From the IMG/VR virus record IMGVR_UViG_3300025168_000265, positions 1 to 36,229 of that record: 36,229 nucleotides of DNA; one strand, 5' to 3'. The stretch's first letter is position 1. The number at the start of each line of letters is the position of its first letter. Below the pieces are notes generated by a model. The model searched no databases and had not been told where the DNA came from. It saw only the letters and a list, made by a program, of their open reading frames with translations. This stretch comes from a virus. Below, piece after piece: positions 7,920-15,126 of this stretch. The translations under genes and the position numbers were made by a program.

Positions 7920-8048
7920 TCTAGGTGTTTTCATCAAGGTCAATAAGTTTTTTCTCGTCTGTTGCTTCGTCTGTTTTTTTAAATTTTTCATTTTAGTTCT
8001 CCCTTTGAATTGATTAGGCATTGTGCCCATGCTCCTAGTTAAAGTCAT
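7902..8048 (-). CDS. Small basic protein (48 aa), hypothetical
   Basis: A 48-codon frame starting at the ATG at 8048, with AGGAG ending 6 bases upstream and the cyclase stop just before it. The product is rich in Lys, Arg, Thr and Gln (for example 'MKNLKKQTKQQTRKN') and has no membrane span. Its last 6 codons overlap the end of the plus-strand tape-measure candidate in antiparallel orientation. The good ribosome site is the main support. It could be a small nucleic-acid-binding protein or a chance frame. Confidence 0.45.
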   Translation of the reverse strand: MTLTRSMGTMPNQFKGRTKMKNLKKQTKQQTRKNLLTLMKTPRLKVVT

Positions 8049-8056
8049 TTGTTCTC

Positions 8057-9889
8057 CTATGATTGAAATGTGTATATCTGTATCAGTTCTTCCTTTCCCT
8101 TTACTTTTATTTCCCCAATACTCTTAGTCTTAAATGTATCTGGTAACAATTCCTGTGTATATGATGACCATATAGTCTTATTGTCTATATGTTCGTGTCG
8201 TCCAGCAGTTGCTTCTAGTCTCGCTGCTAAGTTCACGGCGTCACCTACTACAGAATAGTCAAGTCTTGTTTTTGACCCCATGTTACCCACAATAGCTGTA
8301 CCGGTATTCACACCGGTGCCAACATTGATATCTGGTAGTCCTCGTTCTTTGTAGAGGACTTTTAACTCTTTAACTTTGTCTTCTATTTCTTTACATGACT
8401 TGATAGCCATTTCAGCATGATTGTCCATATCTAACGGCGCACCAAATATACCCATAATACAATCGCCCATAAACTTATCAATCATACCACCGTTGTTCAT
8501 TATGATGTTACTACACTCGTTCAGAAACTCGTTTATTAATTCTACTAAGCCCTCTGGGTCATCTTTATTCTTATAGTATTCACTTATAGGTGTAAAACCT
8601 ACAATGTCCATGAATAGATAACTCATAGTCTTACGTTCTCCTCCTAGTTTTAACTTACTAGGGTCTTTTACTAGTATTGCCACTTGGCGTGGGTCTAAAT
8701 ACTTTTCAAACTGTTTTCTTATCTGCTGTTTGGCACGGAACTCTAAGATGAAACGTAAAAATGTGCTGTGGAATGCTACTATAGTAGCCGTCAGCAAAAT
8801 CCAAGTAATGTCTAGTAATAATAGACTGCTCTCATAGAGCATTGTGAAAGTATTACCAACGCCAATGTATAAACCAATCAATGCCACAGCAATAAGCCAG
8901 TATGGACTAAATCTACACAGCAATACTATAACACATCCTAGGAGAAATGCAACAGCTATTTCATATAGAAAGTCCCAACGTTGTATTGTCTCACCGTCAA
9001 GTATTGTTTGTAATGTGTTTGCACTTATCACATAATCATACTGTTCACCAATTGGCGTTGCAATCACGCCACCTAGTCCCTCTGCCGTCATGGCTAGAAT
9101 AACTGTTGTACCAGCGGCTGCGGAAAAATCATCACTCGCTGCTGATATCGTGTTAAACTTTTTGTTCCAACGTACCCATATTCTCGCATTACTATCAGTA
9201 TTGATTGTAGCATATGCCGGTACTCTCATTGCAATTACACCACTTTGGTCTGCTTTGACTTGATAAGACGGATCACCAACTGCAACTCTAATTGTTTCTA
9301 TCGCCATGTTGGGATAAATATTCTCATCAATCTTCATCAATAGTGGTACTCGTCTTACAACACCGTCTATCTCTGGCGCTGTATTGATAACACCAACACC
9401 GTTTGCACAATTACTTAAAAACAATTCTGGACCAACCATACCCGGCCACTCATACAAAAAGTCTAGTGGATTCCCTATCTTTGCAACACCACGTGGTACT
9501 GCATTACTTGTATTTTTTTGTGTAGTCCCTACTTGAGCAATGACGGTGCCGTATCCTAATGCATTACAAAACTCCTCATCACCACCAAATCTATCTGGCT
9601 CACTAAACAATATAGGCATAACAATAATGCCAGTCTGTGCGTTTCGTAAGTCATAAATGATTTGCGCTAAAGTATCTCTTGGCCAAGGCCATTGTCCGTA
9701 CTTCTCAATCGCTTCTTCGTCTATTGTAATGATTGTAATATCTGATGAGGGTGTGACTTCTTCTTGTTGTAATACAAAGTCAAATGATTTAAGTCTCAAC
9801 AACTCTTTAAAGCCTGGGTCTTGTAACCCAATATATGTCAATAATATGACGGTAATAAATGCTGTTGACCAATGGGTCAAATATCTCAT
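8057..9889 (-). CDS. CHASE2-domain class III adenylate cyclase
   Basis: A 610-residue membrane enzyme. It has an N-terminal span (about 8-23), an extracytoplasmic CHASE2 sensor domain (about 28-300, with the signature 'ITIITIDEEAIEKYGQWPWPR'), three membrane spans (about 305-380) and a C-terminal class III cyclase domain (about 420-600). The catalytic set looks complete: metal aspartates D428 (FMDIVGFT) and D476 (FMGD), adenine-specifying K472 and D544, and transition-state N553 and R557 (VNLAARLE). This predicts ATP to cyclic AMP in response to a periplasmic signal. It is the last large gene of the curli-type island. A late octamer ends 6 bases before the ATG. A whole sensor cyclase on a phage is unusual. 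Confidence 0.9.
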   Translation of the reverse strand: MRYLTHWSTAFITVILLTYIGLQDPGFKELLRLKSFDFVLQQEEVTPSSDITIITIDEEAIEKYGQWPWPRDTLAQIIYDLRNAQTGIIVMPILFSEPDRFGGDEEFCNALGYGTVIAQVGTTQKNTSNAVPRGVAKIGNPLDFLYEWPGMVGPELFLSNCANGVGVINTAPEIDGVVRRVPLLMKIDENIYPNMAIETIRVAVGDPSYQVKADQSGVIAMRVPAYATINTDSNARIWVRWNKKFNTISAASDDFSAAAGTTVILAMTAEGLGGVIATPIGEQYDYVISANTLQTILDGETIQRWDFLYEIAVAFLLGCVIVLLCRFSPYWLIAVALIGLYIGVGNTFTMLYESSLLLLDITWILLTATIVAFHSTFLRFILEFRAKQQIRKQFEKYLDPRQVAILVKDPSKLKLGGERKTMSYLFMDIVGFTPISEYYKNKDDPEGLVELINEFLNECSNIIMNNGGMIDKFMGDCIMGIFGAPLDMDNHAEMAIKSCKEIEDKVKELKVLYKERGLPDINVGTGVNTGTAIVGNMGSKTRLDYSVVGDAVNLAARLEATAGRHEHIDNKTIWSSYTQELLPDTFKTKSIGEIKVKGKEELIQIYTFQS

Positions 9890-9895
9890 ATAAGC

Positions 9896-9903
9896 TATTT
9901 AGT
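9896..9903 (-). promoter_or_regulatory. Late promoter octamer for the cyclase gene
   Basis: ACTAAATA on the minus strand, then GCTTAT and the ATG at 9889. It lies in the 14-base gap after the small curlin gene. Confidence 0.45.
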
Positions 9904-10257
9904 TTAGTTTTGATTTACGGTCAGCGTACAGAAAGTATGACCACACCACAAAGTATTAGAGTATGACTTGTTATTACCGGTCTGATTAATATAGACAGAT
10001 GAACCATTACTTGTTCTACCATCTACATCTACATTGATTGCATTACTATCACCTATTTGATTTAACGATATGATAAATCCATCCATACTGATTATATCAA
10101 AGTCAATATCATTGTTTTCACCGTCTTGTACTATGTCTAAATTACCACCAGTTGTATCATTATCTATTGTTAAGTCTAAATCGTTAGCCAGTATATCATT
10201 ACTACCACATGAGAATAAACAGTATATTAGAACTATTGCCACTATCCACTTTAACAT
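9904..10257 (-). CDS. Small curlin-repeat secreted protein
   Basis: A 117-residue protein with an N-terminal signal segment (about 1-25), ending either at a lipobox-like 'LFSC' or at a signal peptidase I site 'ILA|ND'. The larger curlin-like protein also begins its mature part with ND after Ala, which favours the second reading. The mature part has three curlin-type repeats with the Q-x-G-x-x-N core: 'IVQDGENNDIDF', 'LNQIGDSNAINV' and 'INQTGNNKSY'. Such repeats build cross-beta amyloid in CsgA/CsgB. It ends with 'LTVNQN', possibly a partial repeat, and has two Cys near the end. It has its own late octamer 5 bases before the ATG. A CsgB-like nucleator role is possible but not shown. Confidence 0.8.
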   Translation of the reverse strand: MLKWIVAIVLIYCLFSCGSNDILANDLDLTIDNDTTGGNLDIVQDGENNDIDFDIISMDGFIISLNQIGDSNAINVDVDGRTSNGSSVYINQTGNNKSYSNTLWCGHTFCTLTVNQN

Positions 10258-10262
10258 ACTAC

Positions 10263-10270
10263 TATTTAGT
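10263..10270 (-). promoter_or_regulatory. Late promoter octamer for the small curlin gene
   Basis: ACTAAATA followed by GTAGT and ATG. The 11 bases TAAATAGTAGT before the ATG are identical to those upstream of gp48. Confidence 0.55.
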
Positions 10271-10703
10271 TACTCCCAACTGTTTTAGAGATAATTGTTT
10301 CTTTCTGCTGTACGTCTTTTTGCTCTTCACCACTCTCATTTTGTACTTGGGTGTTCTCAACGTCTGTGCTATAGGATTCTTTTTTTTCATTTTTCTTCTT
10401 TGTAATCTTTTTCATCTTTTCAATATATCTACGATATACTGCCGCTTCTGCGGTTTTACCCATTTCTTTTGCTCGCTGCTCCATTGCCACAGCAGCTTGT
10501 ATTTTGTGTGCGTGTGATTTACCAGAACCCTCTATTTTCTTTACACTAGCATTAGCATCTTTTACTGTTGCAAATTTGAGACCGTGTATTGTACCTTTTG
10601 GGTTTTCATCTGTGTATAAGTCACTATGTTTCTTACTACCAGCAGGCTGTCCCTTCTTTCTAGGTATTCTAGGTGCCTCTGTAAATTCTTTAAATGACTT
10701 CAT
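10266..10703 (-). CDS. Conserved marine-phage protein with MKSFKEF start
   Basis: A 145-residue basic protein beginning 'MKSFKEFTEAP', an N-terminal pattern I recognise from several marine T4-like phage proteins. A conserved core follows, containing 'GLKFATVKDANASVKKIEGS' and 'HAHKIQAAVAMEQRAKEMGK', then a Lys/Glu-rich tail. No enzyme motif is visible. It overlaps the FecR-domain gene by ATGA, so translation is probably coupled. It is the only gene within the curli-type island that looks like ordinary phage core content, which suggests the island was assembled around it. The function is unknown. Confidence 0.7.
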   Translation of the reverse strand: MKSFKEFTEAPRIPRKKGQPAGSKKHSDLYTDENPKGTIHGLKFATVKDANASVKKIEGSGKSHAHKIQAAVAMEQRAKEMGKTAEAAVYRRYIEKMKKITKKKNEKKESYSTDVENTQVQNESGEEQKDVQQKETIISKTVGSN

Positions 10704-11833
10704 TGTATTTGTATTATTGTTATCTCGTTATCCTGTCCACCAAGTTCAAAATCATACATTTCAAACTCTCCTTGTATTATATTTATATAATATCCATATT
10801 GCTTATCTAGTCTTAGTTCAATATATTGTCCGCCAGCATCCTCTCGTGCCCATAACCATTGTGGGTCTTCATCTAGTATAATCACACCGGTCTCTGGATT
10901 CTTACCTAGGTATATACCATCTACACCTTTTCTCTTATCAAACTCATTTTGCATTTGTAATGCCAGTTCTTTGTTTATTTGTGCTAGAATATCTGCTAAA
11001 AAGTTTTGTTCTAAAAAATCTATATCAAGTCCTGTAATATATAAATCTTCTTCTTCTTCTAAGTAATCAACTTCTAAATCATCAAATTGTAAAAAGTCTA
11101 TGTCTAATGCGTCTGCTACGGCTTTGAGTTTTGCTTCATAGTTTTCTTCTTTTAACTCTGCTGGTTTGGCAACAATCAACATGTTGTTTATCATGTCTAA
11201 TTCTAAATCTAATCTTACAGGTGGTGATGGAGGATTGGCTGGTGTATTTACTTGTGTTGCTTGAAAGGCTTGGTTAAGTATTACTTGACCAGCGGCACTT
11301 TCTACACTTATCTCACCTACAAAACAATTACCACTTACGTCACAACTTGGTAATAATATGATTGTACTGCCACCAAGTTCATCTATTGTCATAGAAAAAT
11401 CTGTACCACGGACACCTATTGTTGCCGTAGGTGTTGTTATCTGTACATCTTGCCGTGAAGTCTTGGCAATTTGACCAGAAGCATATCGTACAGTCCCTAA
11501 TTTAGCAGATAGAGATAACTTTCCCTTCTTGGTGTTTGGGTCATATACAAATTCATCTATAATAAGTTTGCTGTGTTGAGTTACATCAACTCTTGTATCG
11601 TCAATAAACAATATGCCTACTTTGCCGTTGCCGGTCTTTACTGTATCAAATTGTTCTATTGAAAGTTCTTTTTCTAGTGTGGTGTCTTCTTTGTTTCTCT
11701 CTACGACACCGTTACCCTCTAGTTGGTCTACGTTACCTATGCTAGCACTTAGAGCGCTAGCATAGAATAATATTAATATTATTTGTGTCCACTTAGTCAG
11801 TTTGTGATATGTCAATATCATGGTTGTCACCAA
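10700..11833 (-). CDS. Secreted FecR-domain protein
   Basis: A 377-residue protein with a signal peptide (about 5-30) and a FecR domain at about 55-155. The domain core reads 'DTVKTGNGKVGILFIDDTRV', then 'GKLSLSAKLGTVRYASGQIA' and 'VQITTPTATIGVRGTDFSM'. After a Pro-rich linker near 205-215 the C-terminal half is acidic with helical stretches. There is no anti-sigma N-terminal domain and no TonB receptor or FecI sigma factor nearby, so this is the stand-alone periplasmic type rather than the iron-citrate regulator. It lies between the large curlin-like protein (overlap about 40 bases) and the CHASE2 cyclase, a sensory enzyme that could be its partner. An alternative start at 11821 (MILTYHK) leaves a normal signal peptide. 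Confidence 0.8.
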   Translation of the reverse strand: MVTTMILTYHKLTKWTQIILILFYASALSASIGNVDQLEGNGVVERNKEDTTLEKELSIEQFDTVKTGNGKVGILFIDDTRVDVTQHSKLIIDEFVYDPNTKKGKLSLSAKLGTVRYASGQIAKTSRQDVQITTPTATIGVRGTDFSMTIDELGGSTIILLPSCDVSGNCFVGEISVESAAGQVILNQAFQATQVNTPANPPSPPVRLDLELDMINNMLIVAKPAELKEENYEAKLKAVADALDIDFLQFDDLEVDYLEEEEDLYITGLDIDFLEQNFLADILAQINKELALQMQNEFDKRKGVDGIYLGKNPETGVIILDEDPQWLWAREDAGGQYIELRLDKQYGYYINIIQGEFEMYDFELGGQDNEITIIQIQ

Positions 11834-12473
11834 CAGTTGTCAAGTTTATTATGTTATCATAAACACCACTTTGTGTGATATCTACGTCTGCGATTGAACC
11901 AGTGTGACTGTGAACTAAAGTGTGTCCGTTTACATCTCCATCACCATTTATGTCAATTAAATAATTATTTGTGTCACCGTTTACGGATAACGTTAGTATA
12001 GCGGAAGTACCATCAATAGTGGCAGCAACAACGTTACTATCACTTCCTGAGGCACCAGTTATACTTACAGTTGCATTTGAAGCGTCAGCGGATTCTCCAA
12101 TATCAATATCTAAATCATTTGATGAACCTACCCATACTATTGAGGCGGTTGCTGTAGCACATGAACTAACTGTCCCTGCGCTATCACAATTGAAATCTAT
12201 ATCGTTTGAGTTTCCTGTGACGTTAAATGTTCCTGTAAAAGTTGCACCGTTTACGTCAAACTTTAAAACGTTACTGTTACCAACTTGGTCTATATCAATT
12301 GTAGTAGTGGCCCCTATTACACTTGAAGATGTAGTTGAATTACCAACAGTATTGTTTTGTCCGTCTTGGGTAATGTCGAGGTCAAGCGTAGCACCTGATT
12401 GTGTCACATAAATATCATTTGCACTTACCGGTAGGGCAAACAAAATCATTATTGCGATTATTTTAGCGTACAT
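11793..12473 (-). CDS. Large curlin-repeat secreted protein (CsgA-like)
   Basis: A 226-residue protein with a signal peptide (about 1-18, cleavage after 'PVSA'), followed by a low-complexity beta-rich domain full of Asn, Asp, Thr and Gly. Curlin-type repeats with Q-x-G-x-x-N appear as 'ITQDGQNNTVG', 'IDQVGNSNVLKF' and 'ITQSGVYDNIINL'. Degenerate ones lack Gln, such as 'VTGNSNDIDF' and 'WVGSSNDLDI'. Strongly acidic and nearly free of Lys/Arg, it looks like an amyloid or adhesive secreted fibre subunit. It lies 4 bases after csgG with a good ribosome site (GAGGAG), so it is a likely substrate for the CsgG pore. It is longer and more irregular than E. coli CsgA (151). Confidence 0.8.
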   Translation of the reverse strand: MYAKIIAIMILFALPVSANDIYVTQSGATLDLDITQDGQNNTVGNSTTSSSVIGATTTIDIDQVGNSNVLKFDVNGATFTGTFNVTGNSNDIDFNCDSAGTVSSCATATASIVWVGSSNDLDIDIGESADASNATVSITGASGSDSNVVAATIDGTSAILTLSVNGDTNNYLIDINGDGDVNGHTLVHSHTGSIADVDITQSGVYDNIINLTTVGDNHDIDISQTD

Positions 12474-12477
12474 TACT

Positions 12478-13296
12478 TTACTCCTCTATTTTAAATGACC
12501 ATAATTCCTTTGCAATACCTTCATGTATCATATTAAAGATAGCATGTTCTATTGTAGTTCTTATGGCGTAGTTGACTGGCTCGTTTGTTGCGACACCAGT
12601 TTCTAATTCCATGGCTTTTGTACTCATATCTAAGAACCTGAATACATCTCCACCACTGGAATAACTCGCTATAGTTTTTGTTGCTGATACTGTCATCAGG
12701 ATTTCTCCTGTTTGTACTGCAACTAATCTTAGCGAAACTGTTACTTGGTCTGTACGATATTGTTCACTAATGCCAATACCAAAATATCTTGCACCAACAC
12801 CACCAGATGTAATGTTAGTATCATATCCTACAATCCCACCCTCTACTAAAAGTCCTGCAAACTTTAGAGGTTTTAAAACGTTCTTTGTATCACTCTCTCC
12901 ATCATATAGTTCTCTTGTACTTCTTATCAATTGTCTTTCTTTTATTAATGAATCTAAACCTTGTCTTTCTAATACTACAAACCAAGGGTCATTACCACCA
13001 ACTGCTTTAAGACCATTGATGACCCATGCCTCAGGTCCTTGTGTTACAGCCGTAGATAACTGACTAAATCTTTCATTTGGTTTTCTCTGTCCTGTTCTAT
13101 CAGGAAAGTTATACACAGCTATTGTAATTTGTGCTTGTCCAAGTTCTGGTATATTATGTAATCTTTTAATTGTATCTGTTTCTAATGTGTATGGTGTCTC
13201 ACCATAGAATACATCCTCAGACTTTGTACTGGCACAACCAGAAGCAAAACATAAGACCGCTAACACCGCAGCTACGTGTGGAAAAGTTATACTCAT
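12478..13296 (-). CDS. csgG: Curli secretion pore CsgG
   Basis: A 272-residue outer-membrane lipoprotein. The signal peptide ends in a lipobox 'ASGC'. The CsgG fold is clear: 'ITIAVYNFPDRTGQRKPNER' matches E. coli 'IFVSVYNIQDETGQFKPYP', 'VVLERQGLDSLIKERQLIRS' matches 'PLERQGLQNLLNERKIIRA', and 'SGGVGARYFGIG' is identical. CsgG forms a nonameric channel that exports curli subunits. I start it at the ATG at 13296, one base after the csgF stop. A TTG at 13317 would place seven extra residues before the signal peptide. The match is close over the whole length, so function is probably kept. Confidence 0.93.
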   Translation of the reverse strand: MSITFPHVAAVLAVLCFASGCASTKSEDVFYGETPYTLETDTIKRLHNIPELGQAQITIAVYNFPDRTGQRKPNERFSQLSTAVTQGPEAWVINGLKAVGGNDPWFVVLERQGLDSLIKERQLIRSTRELYDGESDTKNVLKPLKFAGLLVEGGIVGYDTNITSGGVGARYFGIGISEQYRTDQVTVSLRLVAVQTGEILMTVSATKTIASYSSGGDVFRFLDMSTKAMELETGVATNEPVNYAIRTTIEHAIFNMIHEGIAKELWSFKIEE

Positions 13297-13297
13297 C

Positions 13298-13774
13298 TTA
13301 AAATACAAAATCGCCAACTGGCACGGACATAGTTGTTACTGAGCCATCTGGTGATGTAATTGTTAATGTGATTGTTCCTGTTGTTGCATCTTTGACCCAA
13401 TAGATAGTTGAGCCTTCAACGTCTGCTGTGCCGCTTGTTGGACATTCACCTGAACAGGATTCACCAAACATATTATCTACTAATTGTTTTGATAGATTGG
13501 CATATATCCTACTCTCAACGTTCTTTATAAATTTGTTGATTGTGGTATTGTTGGCGTCACGTTCAGCTGCAGCTGCCGCTGACTTAGCGTCATCAGTAAT
13601 ATTCTTCTCTCTACTGTAACGTAATTGTTCTAAGGAGAGAACATGTGTGCTATACCCATTCCCTGAAAAAGATGGGTTTTTAAAACTGTGTGATAATTCG
13701 CTTGATGTACTAGGTAAACTCAAAGTACATAATATAAGACTGCTCCCTAGCACTTTTAAAAGTGCCTTGTTCAT
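13298..13774 (-). CDS. csgF: Curli assembly factor CsgF
   Basis: A 158-residue protein with a signal peptide (about 1-25). The mature N-terminus 'SHSFKNPSFSGNGYSTHVL' matches the CsgG-binding N-terminus of E. coli CsgF ('[20 protein letters not shown]'). The C-terminus 'TITLTITSPDGSVTTMSVPV' matches '[20 protein letters not shown]'. CsgF lines the outer constriction of the CsgG pore and couples export to fibre nucleation. An Ala-rich coil (about 60-75) and two Cys in a 'CSGEC' motif are additions. A consensus TATAAATA ends 5 bases before the ATG, so this is probably the head of the island's late transcript. Confidence 0.9.
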   Translation of the reverse strand: MNKALLKVLGSSLILCTLSLPSTSSELSHSFKNPSFSGNGYSTHVLSLEQLRYSREKNITDDAKSAAAAAERDANNTTINKFIKNVESRIYANLSKQLVDNMFGESCSGECPTSGTADVEGSTIYWVKDATTGTITLTITSPDGSVTTMSVPVGDFVF

Positions 13775-13779
13775 GCTTA

Positions 13780-13787
13780 TATTTATA
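13780..13787 (-). promoter_or_regulatory. Consensus late promoter for the curli-type island
   Basis: A perfect T4-type TATAAATA, then TAAGC and the csgF ATG. There is no Shine-Dalgarno between octamer and start. It overlaps the stop of the 27-residue microprotein. Confidence 0.65.
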
Positions 13788-13866
13788 ATAGGAGGTAGTC
13801 TAATATTGCAACGGTAGTAAAAGTTAATAGTATTACTGCGCCAACTATTATACCGTTACTTTTCAT
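13783..13866 (-). CDS. 27-residue single-span microprotein
   Basis: A short frame beginning inside the last codons of the preceding gene (ATG at 13866, GAAGGTG just upstream) and encoding one hydrophobic segment ('IIVGAVILLTFTTVAILDYL') with a short charged start. It fits the many single-span microproteins elsewhere in the window, but its ribosome site is only moderate. Confidence 0.4.
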   Translation of the reverse strand: MKSNGIIVGAVILLTFTTVAILDYLLL

Positions 13867-14149
13867 CACCTTCAAGTAGTTTTTCTGCATTTCCAGACTT
13901 TTTTGTGCCGTCTCTTTGTTCATTTTCCCTCATTTCTAGTACGGTATTCAGTTTTGACCGTAATCTTATTAAGTCATTATCTAGCATTCTAATTCTATCA
14001 ATTAATGCTATAGTAGTGATTTGTGCTTTGTCTAATTTTTCTATGATATTACCGGTGATATAATTGTAAATAAAATAGATGAAATACCCCATAGCAATTG
14101 CTGCTACTGTGGCAAAACCATACTGGTTTAATATCTCTACAATATCCAT
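13856..14149 (-). CDS. Membrane/coiled-coil protein, tandem paralogue 2
   Basis: A 97-residue protein. One N-terminal membrane span (about 9-32, 'GFATVAAIAMGYFIYFIYNY') is followed by a helical segment 'RIRMLDNDLIRLRSKLN' and a charged tail. It is clearly paralogous to the gene upstream: 'YFIYFIYNYI' against 'VFIYIILKYI', and 'LIDRIRMLDNDLIRL' against 'ALDNRIKTMNHDMVKL'. Start and upstream stop share TAATG, so translation is coupled. The layout of one span plus a coil would fit a holin partner, a spanin-like or a superinfection protein, but no family is recognised. Confidence 0.65.
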   Translation of the reverse strand: MDIVEILNQYGFATVAAIAMGYFIYFIYNYITGNIIEKLDKAQITTIALIDRIRMLDNDLIRLRSKLNTVLEMRENEQRDGTKKSGNAEKLLEGDEK

Positions 14150-14430
14150 TAGTCTTTTCTGGCGTCTTCTTTACCATCTGCTCTGGATATTCTATCAAGG
14201 TCAGGTCGTAAGTTCAAAGCGCTACTTATTAATATATCAAGTTTTACCATATCGTGGTTCATTGTTTTAATTCTGTTGTCTAAAGCGGAGATTAACATAG
14301 TAATTGTTTGTACTTGACCTACAACACCGGATAGTATATACTTTAAAATAATGTATATGAATACCCCCATCACCATTGCAGCTGCAACTGGCAATCCAAA
14401 ATCAACTAAAATTGTAAAAAATAAATCCAT
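14149..14430 (-). CDS. Membrane/coiled-coil protein, tandem paralogue 1
   Basis: A 93-residue protein with a membrane span (about 4-33) and a coiled helical part ('ALDNRIKTMNHDMVKLDILI'), ending in a charged tail. It has the same architecture as the gene just downstream, so the pair is a tandem duplication. A consensus late octamer TATAAATA (14441-14448) lies 10 bases before the ATG, so expression is probably late. The function is unknown; a lysis or envelope role is a guess from topology and timing. Confidence 0.65.
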   Translation of the reverse strand: MDLFFTILVDFGLPVAAAMVMGVFIYIILKYILSGVVGQVQTITMLISALDNRIKTMNHDMVKLDILISSALNLRPDLDRISRADGKEDARKD

Positions 14431-14440
14431 AGTAATGGAC

Positions 14441-14448
14441 TATTTATA
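14441..14448 (-). promoter_or_regulatory. Late promoter octamer for the tandem membrane proteins
   Basis: Perfect TATAAATA on the minus strand, ending 10 bases before the ATG at 14430. It overlaps the stop codon of the oxygenase gene. Confidence 0.6.
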
Positions 14449-15061
14449 CAGACAATTGACCTATATCACTACTACCAAATTGTCCTCCTACCCACACATT
14501 AAATGCAAGTGAATATCTTTCTTCGTCTGTTTTACTTTCTTCTACACTATGAAATAGATGTGACGGAAACAATATCAAGTCACCATCTTTGACATTTATT
14601 TTATAGATAAGTTTATTTACACCGTTGTCGCCACTTAGTTCAAAATTAAATATAGTGCCTAGTAAATTACTCCAGCCATCTGGCTTGTGAAACATGGGCA
14701 TGCCACCGTCTGTTGGTGCTTTGAGATAGTATATGCCACTTATAAGTGAATGACAATGAAAATGTTTATGAGCGAAGTCACCCTTAACATGTCTATTGAC
14801 CCAACTGTTGAGTATGGGCCATGTGTAGATATCTTTTATCATCATGTGTTTAGTCACATAACAATGTATATGTTGTTCTATTGTTTTTTTTAATTCTGTG
14901 TATTTGTCCAGTATGTAAACGTTCTTGGTATAGTACCCATTTCTATCTGGTATAATTTCCCTATATTCTTCTTGTTTTAACTCATTCAGTAATGTGACCG
15001 GTATATTATTTTGATAGACCGGTGTTGGGAATAAATCATGTGCTATGTATTTGTCAATCAT
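14444..15061 (-). CDS. 2OG-Fe(II) oxygenase-like protein (TIGR02466 type)
   Basis: A 205-residue protein with the double-stranded beta-helix layout of phage 2OG-Fe(II) oxygenases. A His-rich metal segment 'HKHFHCHSLISGIYYLKAP' sits near residues 98-116. A distal 'GDLILFPSHLFHSVEES' supplies the third His, and a following Arg ('EERYSLAFNVW') binds 2-oxoglutarate. Similar proteins are abundant in marine phages and may hydroxylate proteins, nucleotides or sugars; the substrate is unknown. It sits alone between the gp32 terminator and the tandem membrane proteins. It is the first of four such enzymes in the window. Confidence 0.75.
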   Translation of the reverse strand: MIDKYIAHDLFPTPVYQNNIPVTLLNELKQEEYREIIPDRNGYYTKNVYILDKYTELKKTIEQHIHCYVTKHMMIKDIYTWPILNSWVNRHVKGDFAHKHFHCHSLISGIYYLKAPTDGGMPMFHKPDGWSNLLGTIFNFELSGDNGVNKLIYKINVKDGDLILFPSHLFHSVEESKTDEERYSLAFNVWVGGQFGSSDIGQLSV

Positions 15062-15074
15062 AATAGTATATATA

Positions 15075-15095
15075 AGGGCGCTACGAGAGCGCCCT
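15075..15095 (-). terminator. Hairpin terminator after gp32
   Basis: A perfect 8-bp GC-rich stem, AGGGCGCT / AGCGCCCT, with a 5-base loop, followed on the minus strand by the T/A-rich TTATATATACT. It lies 32 bases after the gp32 stop. Confidence 0.75.
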
Positions 15096-15126
15096 CATTT
15101 GTAAGTGTCTAGCAGGAGAGATTAGT

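Noticed and set aside
10700-11833. FecR protein as an iron-citrate regulator
   Set aside because: No FecI-type sigma factor or TonB receptor is nearby and the protein has a signal peptide rather than an anti-sigma N-terminus.
13298-13317. TTG start for csgG that overlaps csgF
   Set aside because: The ATG at 13296 leaves a normal lipoprotein signal peptide and follows the csgF stop by one base. The TTG adds seven residues with no support.
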